Below are positions 1 to 7,344 of a DNA stretch of 15,474 nt, piece after piece; the stretch's first letter is position 1; each line of letters opens with the position of its first letter. Under the pieces are notes generated by a model. That model did no database searches and was not told the origin of the DNA. It worked only from the letters and a program-made list of their open reading frames with translations. The translations under genes were made by a program, and so were the position numbers. Source of the stretch: an uncultured Coriobacteriia bacterium (GTDB taxonomy: Bacteria; Actinomycetota; Coriobacteriia; Coriobacteriales; QAMH01); contig CABURF010000006.1 in assembly GCA_902493755.1 (NCBI GenBank), positions 1 to 15,474 of the forward strand. Direction: 5' to 3'.

Positions 1-1
1 T

Positions 2-628
2 TTCGCCGCCAAGCTCATGGACCGGCGCAAGATCAAGTTCGTCAACCACTCCAAGAAGCTTCTGAGTGAAATGCCTGAGGTCGAAAAAATGCAGGCAGAC
101 GAGCAGAAACGCGACGATGAGCTCTTTGCACTGCTCAACGAGAAACGTCTGTCCTACGTCGGTGCGATGATTCTTGGCATGAACGATGCCATCGTCGAGA
201 TAACCGGCACGCTCGCCGGTCTCACGCTCGCCATGCAGAACACGCGCCTCATTGCGCTCTCCGGCCTCATCACCGGCGTTGCGGCGACGCTTTCCATGGC
301 TGCGAGCGAGTATCTGGCCGAGCGCAGCGACGGCAAGGGCGATGCGGCCAAGTCGGGTCTCATGACGGGTGGGGCGTACTTCATCACCGTTGTCATATTG
401 CTGCTGCCCTACCTTATCCTCGATGACAAGATGTATCTGCTGGCCATGGGCATCATGCTCGTCCTTGTGGTGCTGATTCTGGCAGGCTTCAATTTCTATA
501 CTTCCGTTGCACGCGATGTGTTTTTTGGCAAAAACTTTGGGCAGATGTGCGCGATTTCTCTTGGTGTCGCGGCGCTGTCCTTCGTTTTGGGATACGCTGT
601 TCGCACGTTCCTTGGCGTCGACGTCTAG
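2..628 (+). CDS. VIT1/CCC1-family iron/manganese transporter (5' end outside the window)
   Basis: This is a membrane protein of the VIT1/CCC1 family, which moves Fe2+ or Mn2+ across membranes. The frame is open from base 2 with no stop before the first in-window ATG at 17, so the true start probably lies upstream. Counting from that Met, residues 1-42 are charged and soluble. The family core follows, with LNEKRLSYVGAMILGMNDAI at about 40-59, then a glycine/alanine-rich membrane pair around 60-100 containing AASEYLAERS. Further hydrophobic segments lie near 117-135, 139-161 and 175-200, giving about five in all. Many bacterial members carry an N-terminal ferritin-like (rubrerythrin) domain, and the soluble stretch here could be its tail; that is inference. 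paaK follows after 20 bp on the same strand and may be co-transcribed. Family is well supported; metal and direction of transport are not shown by the sequence. Confidence 0.85.
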   Translation, partial: FAAKLMDRRKIKFVNHSKKLLSEMPEVEKMQADEQKRDDELFALLNEKRLSYVGAMILGMNDAIVEITGTLAGLTLAMQNTRLIALSGLITGVAATLSMAASEYLAERSDGKGDAAKSGLMTGGAYFITVVILLLPYLILDDKMYLLAMGIMLVLVVLILAGFNFYTSVARDVFFGKNFGQMCAISLGVAALSFVLGYAVRTFLGVDV

Positions 629-648
629 TTTGAAAGGTTTTACGTACC

Positions 649-1887
649 ATGCACATGACCGAAGAGCAATTTGACATCATCAAAGCCCAGCTCAAGAAGC
701 TCGTCGCAATCCCCGATGGCTTCTATGCAAAGAAATTCGCGGGTATCGACATCGACGCAATTAAGGACCAAAGCGATTTCGAGAAGCTTCCCTTTACCGA
801 CAAGGGCGATTTGCGTGAGGCCTATCCGCTCGGAATCGCCGCCGTTCCGCCCGAGCAAATCGTACGCATTCACAGTTCTTCGGGCACGACGGGCACGCCT
901 GTCATCATTCCCTACACCAAGAAGGACGTCGAGGACTGGGCGATTCAATTTGCACGTTGCTACGAGTATGCAGGTGTCACGAGGGAAGATCGCGTACATA
1001 TCACGCCAGGGTACGGCCTCTGGACGGCTGGCATCGGCTTCCAGCTTGGCTGCGAGCTGCTTGGTGCCATGGCGATTCCCATGGGTCCGGGCAACACCGA
1101 CAAGCAGCTCAAGATGATGATGGATCTCGGGAGCACGGTGCTTTGCGCGACGAGCTCGTATGCACTGCGTCTTGCCGAGGAAATCGCCAAGCGCGACATC
1201 GGCGACCAAATCAAGCTGCGCAAGGGCATCATCGGCTCGGAGCGCTGGGGCGAGAAAATGCGTCGTCGCATCGCCAACGAGCTTGGCGTCGAGCTCTACG
1301 ATATCTACGGGCTCACCGAGGTCTATGGACCGGGCATCGGCATCAACTGCCAGGCCGATAGCGCCGTGCACATCTGGAGTGACTACGTCTACCTCGAGAT
1401 TATCGACCCCGTCACAGGGAAGCCCGTTCCCGACGGCGAGCCGGGAGAGATCGTGCTCACGACGCTGCAAAAAGAGGGCGCACCACTCATTCGTTTCCGT
1501 ACGCATGACCTCTCGCGCATCGTGCCGGGCGATTGCGCCTGCGGGCACAACGAGCATCCACGCATCGACATCATCACTGGCCGCACCGACGACATGGTCA
1601 AGGTGCACGGCGTCAACATGTTCCCCGCGCAAATCGAGGAGGTCATTGCCTCGGTTGACGGTGCGAGCGGCGAGTACCAGATGATGATCGATCATCTCAA
1701 CGGTAAAGACATCGCCACGCTCTTCGTCGAGGTCGAGCCCAGTGCCAACAAGTACAACATGGAGGAGACCATCGCGACGGAGTTCAAGAACCGCATCGGC
1801 TTTACGCCGCAGGCCAAGCCCGTCGACATCGAGGATTTGCCGCGTAGCGAGAAGAAGACGACGCGCATCTTCGATAACAGGTACTAA
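649..1887 (+). CDS. paaK: phenylacetate-CoA ligase (AMP-forming aryl-CoA ligase)
   Basis: This 412-residue adenylate-forming enzyme activates an aryl acid, classically phenylacetate, to its CoA thioester with ATP in the cytoplasm. Visible motifs are the phosphate-binding loop SSSGTTGTP (76-84), the core YDIYGLTE (217-224), RFRTHDLSRI (282-291), the hinge-region GRTDDMVKVHGVNMFP (311-326), and a C-terminal PRSEKKTTRI whose lysine (K402 or K403) matches the catalytic lysine of the family. Length is slightly under the usual 430-440 because the N-terminus is short. GAAAGG at 632-637 precedes the ATG by 11 nt; a second in-frame ATG at 655 is an alternative start. No other phenylacetate catabolism genes are in view. 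In anaerobes such ligases often act with indolepyruvate or other 2-oxoacid oxidoreductases in amino-acid fermentation, so the real substrate may be another aryl acid. Confidence 0.9.
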   Translation: MHMTEEQFDIIKAQLKKLVAIPDGFYAKKFAGIDIDAIKDQSDFEKLPFTDKGDLREAYPLGIAAVPPEQIVRIHSSSGTTGTPVIIPYTKKDVEDWAIQFARCYEYAGVTREDRVHITPGYGLWTAGIGFQLGCELLGAMAIPMGPGNTDKQLKMMMDLGSTVLCATSSYALRLAEEIAKRDIGDQIKLRKGIIGSERWGEKMRRRIANELGVELYDIYGLTEVYGPGIGINCQADSAVHIWSDYVYLEIIDPVTGKPVPDGEPGEIVLTTLQKEGAPLIRFRTHDLSRIVPGDCACGHNEHPRIDIITGRTDDMVKVHGVNMFPAQIEEVIASVDGASGEYQMMIDHLNGKDIATLFVEVEPSANKYNMEETIATEFKNRIGFTPQAKPVDIEDLPRSEKKTTRIFDNRY

Positions 1888-1903
1888 TTCCCGGCGCTTC
1901 GCG

Positions 1904-2494
1904 CTATTTCTCCGCCGTGATGATGCGTGTGGGCGTTACGATGTAGTCGACGCGGCAGTCGGTTGCCTCGCGTGGCACTTCGTCGACGATCTGCTCGTCG
2001 AATGCGATGCCAATCGTCATGCTCTCCGCGCTTAGGTGCGGGAGGAAGCGGTCGTAGAACCCGCCGCCCTGGCCCAGGCGATTGCCATGCTTGTCGAATG
2101 CAATGCCCGGCACAAGCACGAGATCGATGCTCTCGGGCAGGACATGTCGGGAAGGGTCGAGTTCCGTCACTATCTCTCGCGGCGTTTCGAGGACACTCCA
2201 ATCATCGTTCATGCCAAAGGCGAAGAATGACATGCTCGTCTCGGAGCGGACGAGGGGAAAGGCGATGACGGGATGCTGGTCAAACAGGAATAGTTTTTCC
2301 CTGTTTGAGACGAATCGTGCCTCTGACCCGGTGGGATAGTAGACGGCGATGCATTTCGCATGCCTGAGGGCCGGAAGATTGAAGAGCCTATCTTCTAACG
2401 CTGCCTCATACGTTTTGCGAACATCAGCTGCGATCGAACCACGTTTGGCGCGCATGCTTTCTCGCAGCGCAGCCTTTTCTTCTGCAGTATTCAT
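1904..2494 (-). CDS. 5-formyltetrahydrofolate cyclo-ligase
   Basis: The enzyme converts 5-formyl-THF to 5,10-methenyl-THF with ATP, returning a storage or inhibitory folate to the one-carbon pool. The 196-residue length is typical. The N-terminal helix has the expected basic pattern (LRESMRAKR, 10-18), YYPTGSEARF lies at 52-61, and the family signature is at 129-151, with PGIAFDKHGNRLG followed by the glycine-rich QGGGFYDRFL. The gene converges on paaK with only 16 bp between the stops, leaving little room for a terminator. It diverges from lysC with 78 bp between the start codons. No Shine-Dalgarno sequence precedes the ATG; instead an extended -10 element ends 7 nt before it, suggesting a leaderless transcript (see the promoter entry). 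Also called fau, yqgN or fthC in other genomes. Confidence 0.92.
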   Translation of the reverse strand: MNTAEEKAALRESMRAKRGSIAADVRKTYEAALEDRLFNLPALRHAKCIAVYYPTGSEARFVSNREKLFLFDQHPVIAFPLVRSETSMSFFAFGMNDDWSVLETPREIVTELDPSRHVLPESIDLVLVPGIAFDKHGNRLGQGGGFYDRFLPHLSAESMTIGIAFDEQIVDEVPREATDCRVDYIVTPTRIITAEK

Positions 2495-2501
2495 GGCGAA
2501 T

Positions 2502-2530
2502 ATAGTACCAAAAGTATGCAGAAGTGAGAA
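2502..2530 (-). promoter_or_regulatory. predicted promoter of the formyl-THF cyclo-ligase gene, leaderless geometry
   Basis: On the minus strand a -35-like TTCTCA (2525-2530) is followed by a 17-nt spacer and a -10-like TACTAT (2502-2507) with the extended TGG directly upstream. Seven nucleotides then separate the -10 from the ATG at 2494. With normal sigma-70 spacing, transcription would start on or one base before the A of the ATG. Each hexamer matches consensus at 4 of 6 bases. Confidence 0.5.
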
Positions 2531-2537
2531 ATCGAGC

Positions 2538-2565
2538 CTGATACGCGGGGATTATTTGCTACCAT
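2538..2565 (+). promoter_or_regulatory. predicted lysC promoter, leaderless geometry
   Basis: CTGATA (2538-2543, 4 of 6 to TTGACA), a 16-nt spacer and TACCAT (2560-2565) preceded by the extended TGC motif. The -10 ends exactly 7 nt before the lysC ATG at 2573, the same distance as in the divergent gene. No Shine-Dalgarno sequence lies upstream of lysC. The two -35 boxes are 7 bp apart, so the polymerases would compete for this short region. Confidence 0.5.
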
Positions 2566-2572
2566 TCCGAAC

Positions 2573-3853
2573 ATGTCTGTAGTTGTTGCAAAATTCGGCG
2601 GGACTTCCGTCGCGAACCCTGAGCGCATCAGGAGCGTCGCCCAGCGCATCGTCAGCCGCAAGCGCGCTGGTGATAGCGTCGTTGCCGTCGTGTCCGCCAT
2701 GGGCAAGACGACCGACGACCTCGTGGCGCTTGCCAGCTCCATTTCCGAGTCACCCGATCCGCGTGAGATGGATACGCTGCTCTCCACGGGCGAGATGGTC
2801 TCGATGTCACTTCTGGCCATGGCCGTCGCCGAGCTTGGCGAGGAGGCCATTAGCCTCTCCGGCCGTCAGATCGGCCTCATCACCGACAGCGTGCACGGCA
2901 AGGCGTCGATTCGCGAGATTCATGCCGACCGCATTCGCGTGGCGCTTTCCGAAGGTCGCATCGTCATCGTTGCCGGTTTCCAGGGTATCGATGCTGCCGG
3001 CGATATCACGACGCTCGGTCGTGGCGGCTCGGACACCACGGCGGTCGCCATCGCGGCGGGCATCAAGGCGGACGTTTGCGAGATTTACACGGACGTTGCC
3101 GGTGTCTACACGGCTGATCCGCGCATCGTTCCGCGTGCCTGCAAGATTGATCAAATCAGCTACGAGGAAATGCTCGAGATGGCTGCGGGCGGCGCAGGCG
3201 TGCTGCACAAACGCTGCATCGAGTTCGCGCGTAATTTCGGCGTGGTGATACATTGCCGTTCGTCATTCAATGATGAGCCGGGCACGATAGTGAAGGAGTA
3301 TGACCCCACTATGGAAAAGGCTATTGTCAGTGGTGTCGCGCATGACCTTTCGGAAGCCAAGTTTACGATTCGCGACGTGCCCGATACCACGGGTGTGGCC
3401 GCCAGGGTCTTCGGGGCCATGGCTGATGCAAATCTCGGCGTTGACATGATTATTCAGAACCTCTCCGAGAACGGGCATACCGACATCACCTTTACGAGTC
3501 CACGCGCCGATATCGAGAAGACGACCGAGGTCATGAATCGCATCGTGCGTGAGCTCGGCGCGCGAGAGCTTCTCATCACCGAGGAAGTCGCAAAGGTTTC
3601 CATCATCGGTGCGGGTATGAAGGTCAACTCGGGCGTTGCGGCGCAGATGTTTCGCACGCTTGCCGAGGGCGGCATAAACATCACGATGATTTCGACCTCC
3701 GACATTCGCACGAGCGTTGTCATTCCAGCCGAAAGTGCCGAGGAAGCAGTGCGCTTGCTGCACACGGCCTTCGGTCTCGATGGCGCCAAGGTGTTCGAGG
3801 AGACGCAGCTCTCTGCTGAGGAGCTTGCCGCCAAGGCAAAAAAGGGTCGTTAG
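2573..3853 (+). CDS. lysC: aspartate kinase
   Basis: The enzyme phosphorylates L-aspartate to 4-phospho-aspartate, the first step toward lysine (or DAP), threonine and methionine. The 426 residues match the short monofunctional class. The kinase domain carries KFGGTS (7-12), STGEMVSM (71-78), TLGRGGSDTT (147-156) and YTDVAGVYTADPRI (172-185). Two ACT regulatory domains follow from about 265, including VIIGAGMKVNSGVAAQMF-like sequence (SIIGAGMK, then NSGVAAQMFRTLAEGGINI), where lysine or threonine feedback normally acts. M247 (MEKAIVSGVAHDLSEAK) aligns with the beta-subunit start of the corynebacterial and Bacillus alpha2beta2 enzymes, so a regulatory-domain-only product is plausible. The start has no Shine-Dalgarno but a well-placed extended -10. 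The stop overlaps the stop of the convergent downstream gene. Confidence 0.95.
   Translation: MSVVVAKFGGTSVANPERIRSVAQRIVSRKRAGDSVVAVVSAMGKTTDDLVALASSISESPDPREMDTLLSTGEMVSMSLLAMAVAELGEEAISLSGRQIGLITDSVHGKASIREIHADRIRVALSEGRIVIVAGFQGIDAAGDITTLGRGGSDTTAVAIAAGIKADVCEIYTDVAGVYTADPRIVPRACKIDQISYEEMLEMAAGGAGVLHKRCIEFARNFGVVIHCRSSFNDEPGTIVKEYDPTMEKAIVSGVAHDLSEAKFTIRDVPDTTGVAARVFGAMADANLGVDMIIQNLSENGHTDITFTSPRADIEKTTEVMNRIVRELGARELLITEEVAKVSIIGAGMKVNSGVAAQMFRTLAEGGINITMISTSDIRTSVVIPAESAEEAVRLLHTAFGLDGAKVFEETQLSAEELAAKAKKGR
3292..3313 (+). promoter_or_regulatory. internal ribosome binding site and in-frame start for a lysC beta subunit
   Basis: A strong GAAGGAG (3292-3298) inside lysC lies 12 nt before an in-frame ATG at 3311 (M247). 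The product would be the 180-residue C-terminal part with both ACT domains. In Corynebacterium glutamicum and Bacillus the beta subunit of aspartate kinase begins at the equivalent place (before the VLTGVATDKSEAK-like segment). The spacing is a little long, and the out-of-frame ATG at 3300 is too close to the Shine-Dalgarno to use it well. Inference from position and motif. Confidence 0.45.
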
Positions 3854-5346
3854 CACACGGCTGACAACACCGCGTTTCTCAGATCCCAGGGGCGTCCATC
3901 ACCGTAGGAGTAGTGCGATGCGACTGCGTAGATGCAGTCGCCTTCGACACCCCCGAGTATGTCGATGACGCCGCCGTAGCGAGCATCCCAAATCCAGCCT
4001 TCCTTGTAGTAGCAGTGATCGCGGAAAGCGTCTGCGAACAGGTCGCGATTGGGGCCGCCGTAGCGCAGATACTCGTCGATGGTGATCCAGAGCTCGGCAA
4101 GCTCCAGGGGCGTGATATCGGTGTAGTGCCCGCGGTTCATACGTATCTCGACGCCGCTGTCACCTGCGATCTTGTCCATGTACCAACGACCATAACGGTT
4201 ATATAGCGAGGTGTACCCCGCATTACTCGAGTAATAGATCGTCTCGTTGATCGTGTTACGTGCGCCCCAAATGCCGGGTGCGTCGTTCATGCAAAGCGAT
4301 GCGATGTAGGGGCCCTTTATTGACGATGCACTGTAATACTCTTTGCTTGCGTTGTATGAGATGCAGGCGCCGGTGTTGTGGTTAATCGCGACGAAGGCCA
4401 CATCCCCATTCCACATGTGATGTTCCCACGTTCCGCGCTGTTCCATGTTGATTTGACCATATGTCGAAAAGCCCCAGGCGGGTCTTCCCGCGACAAGACA
4501 GCGAAGGTTCGCGGTGTTGATGCCCGGACCGTCTTCGTGTTCGGGGAGTGCGGCGGCATGCCAGCTCACGCCTTCGGAATGCCAGCCGGCGCCCGTGAGC
4601 ATCTGGTCCTCGTCGGGCCAGATGGTGAAGTTATGCGTACCCGTCCACGCGTTGGGGTTGTACTGGCGATAGACGGGGATCGCCTCGTCAACGGCCGAAT
4701 AGTGGCTGATGCCTTCAAAGCGCCACTCGTGTTCGACAAGATTGTCGCGCTCGATGACGGAGAGCGTGTAATGGTGATCGCCCGCATAGGGGTTATACAG
4801 GCGAAACACCGGCAGGTCGGAGAAGAGCGGCACCATCCAGCCGACGCCCTCGTAAATCCAACCGACGCTGCAGATGCTGTCGCGCTCCGCACAGTCCGTG
4901 GTGTAGAAATGCTCGCTTGTCTGCGCGTTGTAGATGCGGTACAGCGGCACGGACTCTTCCGACTGAGTGAGTGGCTGCTCGGGCTCTGGTTCAGGTTCGG
5001 GCTCTGGAGCAGGCTGCTCGTCGACGACGATGTCGGCTGGCTCAGGATCAGGCGGCGTCGAGTCGTCCTGTGCGAGGACGGTCTCGGCGTCAGGCATTGT
5101 GGCCCTGTCGGCCGACGTAGAGGCATTTGCAGCGATGCGTTCGGAAACCGCATCGCTGCCAGACGGGTCTTCTTCTATAGCGCATGCAAACTCCGCAAGA
5201 GAGGTCATCGTGATAAGCACGGTTAGCATGAGGATGGCTGTCGCAATGAGGGCGGTTCGCAAAGTGCGGCAATCAGCATGCTTCGCCTGTTTCATCGAGG
5301 CGCACGGGTCGGAATTTTGTCGGATTGTGCCTGCAAGTCGCTGCAT
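3850..5346 (-). CDS. secreted serine-hydrolase-like protein with three DUF5648-type repeats
   Basis: This 498-residue exported protein is built in four parts. A basic N-terminus and hydrophobic segment (about 29-50), ending FACA|IEED near 56, form a Sec signal; there is no proper lipobox. A low-complexity acidic/proline linker with a PEPEPEPEPE run covers about 57-130. Three aromatic repeats of the DUF5648 kind (VPLYRIYN..HFYTT..GWIYEGVGW and variants) lie at about 133-170, 179-216 and 224-262. The C-terminal domain (about 280-498) has the class A beta-lactamase/penicillin-recognising signature set: SSIK (S341, K344), SSN (S373, N375) and KEG (448-450), plus ITPLELAELW. A wall-directed or peptidoglycan-related hydrolase is likely; real beta-lactamase activity is not implied. 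GAGGAG lies 11 nt upstream of the ATG. The substrate is unknown. Confidence 0.82.
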   Translation of the reverse strand: MQRLAGTIRQNSDPCASMKQAKHADCRTLRTALIATAILMLTVLITMTSLAEFACAIEEDPSGSDAVSERIAANASTSADRATMPDAETVLAQDDSTPPDPEPADIVVDEQPAPEPEPEPEPEQPLTQSEESVPLYRIYNAQTSEHFYTTDCAERDSICSVGWIYEGVGWMVPLFSDLPVFRLYNPYAGDHHYTLSVIERDNLVEHEWRFEGISHYSAVDEAIPVYRQYNPNAWTGTHNFTIWPDEDQMLTGAGWHSEGVSWHAAALPEHEDGPGINTANLRCLVAGRPAWGFSTYGQINMEQRGTWEHHMWNGDVAFVAINHNTGACISYNASKEYYSASSIKGPYIASLCMNDAPGIWGARNTINETIYYSSNAGYTSLYNRYGRWYMDKIAGDSGVEIRMNRGHYTDITPLELAELWITIDEYLRYGGPNRDLFADAFRDHCYYKEGWIWDARYGGVIDILGGVEGDCIYAVASHYSYGDGRPWDLRNAVLSAVC

Positions 5347-5385
5347 GCTGTGTTTTTCTCCTCACTAAGTGCATGTGCTCGTAAA

Positions 5386-5394
5386 ACTATATCA
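5386..5394 (-). promoter_or_regulatory. extended -10 element for the secreted hydrolase gene
   Basis: On the minus strand TATAGT (5386-5391) is preceded by TGA, an extended -10 (TGn). No strong -35 lies at 16-18 nt. The start codon is about 40 nt downstream, with the Shine-Dalgarno in between, so a normal short leader is predicted. Confidence 0.35.
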
Positions 5395-5538
5395 GGCTTG
5401 TAATCATCGGTGACGCAGGGCTGCCTGCGCGTTATGACGTGCAAGCGCATGGCGGCGAGAGAATGCGGTAAACGGCGTATTACAATGGGGCCTGCATCAG
5501 GAAGCGCGACTAACGTCGTGATGGCAGGAGTATTGTCG

Positions 5539-7113
5539 ATGGAGAAACGCTCCAATATCAAATTGACGCTCGATCAGGGCCTTGCGGTCGTGCGCGATCT
5601 GCAATCCGATCGTTCCTCGCAGGTGCTTGCAGATATCCTTGGCGTGCAGCATGCCTACTTGCTGCGTCGGTCCATCGACGCGCGTCGCAAGAATGACGTG
5701 CACTTTGTCGTGACCGCCGGCATTGGCGTGGGCGTGGGTGCGCCACATCCAGTGCGACCCATCGAGGAACGTCCGCTTCCCGAGCAGCATCTCGCTTACG
5801 TACGCCCCGTGGTCGTAGGGACGGGACCGGCGGGTCTCTTTGCCGCGCTCGAACTTGCCGAGGCGGGCTTGTGTCCGCTCGTTATCGAGCGCGGGGCACC
5901 TGTCGAGGAGCGCACGGTAGATGTCGAGCGCTATCACCGCACGCGCGTGCTCGACACGGCGAGCAATGTGCAGTTTGGCGAGGGCGGAGCCGGCACCTTC
6001 TCTGATGGCAAGCTCACGACAGGTAAGAACTCCCCGCAGATCGCGCATGTGCTCGAGACCTTCGTCGCGGCGGGAGCACCGCTTGAGATTCTGTGGCAGG
6101 CAAAACCACACATCGGAACGGATGTGCTTGGCAAAGTCGTGATGCGCATACGCGAACGTATCATCGCATGTGGCGGCGAAGTGCGCTTCCATACGCAGCT
6201 TGTGGGGATGGATATCGATGCGACGGGGACTTTGAGGAACGTTATGCTCGAGAGTGACGGGGCTCGATACGAGGTCGAAGCATCGCGGCTCATCCTTGCT
6301 TGTGGGCACTCGGCGCGTGACACCTTTGCGCTGCTCAAGCAGCTTGGCTTCGAGCTCGAGCCCAAGCCCTTTTCCATTGGCGTTCGCATCGAGCACGAGC
6401 AAGAGTTCATCAACCACGCCCAGTACGGGCAGGCAGCGGGACACCCTGCGCTCGGAGCTGCCGATTACAAGCTTGCGTGTCATCTTGAGAACGGCCGCTC
6501 GGTCTACACCTTCTGCATGTGTCCCGGTGGCGAGGTGGTTGCGGCTTCAAGCGAGGAAGGCGGCCTCACGGTAAACGGTATGTCACGCCAGGCACGTGAT
6601 GGGGCTAACGCCAACGCGGCGCTGTTATGCAACGTGACACCTGGCGATTTTGCTGATGCGGCCGACCCGCTTTCGGGTATCGCGTTCCAGCGTCGCTGGG
6701 AGCGGGCGGCCTATGCTGTGGCTGGTGCGGATTGGTGCGCTCCCGTGCAGCGTGTGGGGCAGTTCGCGGGTATCACGGGCAAGCCGCGCACGATGCCCGA
6801 GGCGAGCTATCCGCTCGGCGTGGTCGAGGCGCCTCTGGAAGCCTGCCTACCAGGTTTTGCGAGCACCGCCTTGCGCGAGGCACTGCCCGTGCTCGATCGC
6901 AACCTGCATGGCTTTGCCGATGTCGGAGCGCTGCTCACGGGAATCGAGGCGCGTAGCTCCTCGCCGGTGCGCGTCGTTCGTGATTCTCATACGCTCATGT
7001 CAACGTATGTGCAGGGCGTATATCCGTGCGGCGAGGGAGCGGGCTATGCCGGTGGCATCATGTCGGCCGCGCTCGATGGGATTCGAGTTGCCCGGGTGAT
7101 ACTCGAGGGATAA
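5539..7113 (+). CDS. NAD(P)/FAD-dependent oxidoreductase (COG2509-type uncharacterised FAD dehydrogenase)
   Basis: This is a 524-residue flavoprotein. An N-terminal domain of about 88 residues, characteristic of this family, precedes the FAD-binding site VVVGTGPAGLFAALELAEAG (91-110) with the adenine-binding acidic residue in VIERG. Other family marks are NVQFGEGGAGTFSDGKLTTG, HIGTDVLGKVV, the MCPGGEVVAASSEEGG segment, and the C-terminal CGEGAGYAGGIMSAALDGIRVA that closes the FAD site. The frame stays open 43 codons further upstream, but AGGAG at 5526-5530, eight nt before the ATG at 5539, and family homology starting there decide this start. TACAAT at 5481-5486 could be a -10, without a convincing -35. 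The physiological substrate of the family is not established. The gene stands alone, divergent from the secreted hydrolase gene and followed by the repeat-rich region. Confidence 0.85.
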   Translation: MEKRSNIKLTLDQGLAVVRDLQSDRSSQVLADILGVQHAYLLRRSIDARRKNDVHFVVTAGIGVGVGAPHPVRPIEERPLPEQHLAYVRPVVVGTGPAGLFAALELAEAGLCPLVIERGAPVEERTVDVERYHRTRVLDTASNVQFGEGGAGTFSDGKLTTGKNSPQIAHVLETFVAAGAPLEILWQAKPHIGTDVLGKVVMRIRERIIACGGEVRFHTQLVGMDIDATGTLRNVMLESDGARYEVEASRLILACGHSARDTFALLKQLGFELEPKPFSIGVRIEHEQEFINHAQYGQAAGHPALGAADYKLACHLENGRSVYTFCMCPGGEVVAASSEEGGLTVNGMSRQARDGANANAALLCNVTPGDFADAADPLSGIAFQRRWERAAYAVAGADWCAPVQRVGQFAGITGKPRTMPEASYPLGVVEAPLEACLPGFASTALREALPVLDRNLHGFADVGALLTGIEARSSSPVRVVRDSHTLMSTYVQGVYPCGEGAGYAGGIMSAALDGIRVARVILEG

Positions 7114-7118
7114 AAGGC

Positions 7119-7287
7119 AGCGCCGCATCGCGCGATTGAGGGCTTGCTTTCGCATCCGAGCCGCGCTTTGCTCGATGCCGCTGCGGAACTCGCGCGCAAA
7201 GACCGTGCGCTCAGACAGTCCTCGCAAACCCGCATCGAGCTCAGCGCGTCTCTGCTCAAGATGCCCTCAATCGCGCGATGCGGCGCT
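7119..7287. repeat. 169-bp imperfect palindrome with 25-bp perfect outer arms
   Basis: The outer arms 7119-7143 and 7263-7287 are exact reverse complements over 25 bp. An inner pair, 7158-7178 and 7232-7252, matches at 18 of 21 positions in the same arrangement, leaving a 53-nt apical loop that contains a further small GCGC/GCGC hairpin. A transcript would fold into one long stem on either strand. No convincing gene is present: the short ORFs crossing it have no recognisable motif. It begins 5 bp after the FAD gene stop and could act as that gene's 3' structure. Its internal structure and position suggest a dispersed intergenic repeat. I see nothing else between it and the ATPase promoter. 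Confidence 0.8.
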
Positions 7288-7344
7288 TAGGCCATTTACC
7301 CCAGTTCGGAGACAAATAACCCGTCCATTTATCTCATGTACGGA

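Noticed and set aside
640..1695. 351-residue open frame opposite paaK
   Set aside because: Shadow of paaK with no recognisable domain and no Shine-Dalgarno.
1888..1903. GCG/CGC mini-hairpin between paaK and the cyclo-ligase gene as a terminator
   Set aside because: Three base pairs and no T tract; too weak to call.
4966..5020. Short tandem repeat DNA as a possible microsatellite or array
   Set aside because: It encodes the PEPEPEPEPE linker of the secreted protein; the repeat is explained at protein level.
5410..5538. 43-codon N-terminal extension of the FAD oxidoreductase
   Set aside because: Low-quality basic sequence with no Shine-Dalgarno; AGGAG correctly placed before the ATG at 5539 favours the shorter protein.
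5497..6483. 328-residue open frame opposite the FAD oxidoreductase gene
   Set aside because: Antisense to conserved FAD-binding sequence; low-information composition; no support for expression.
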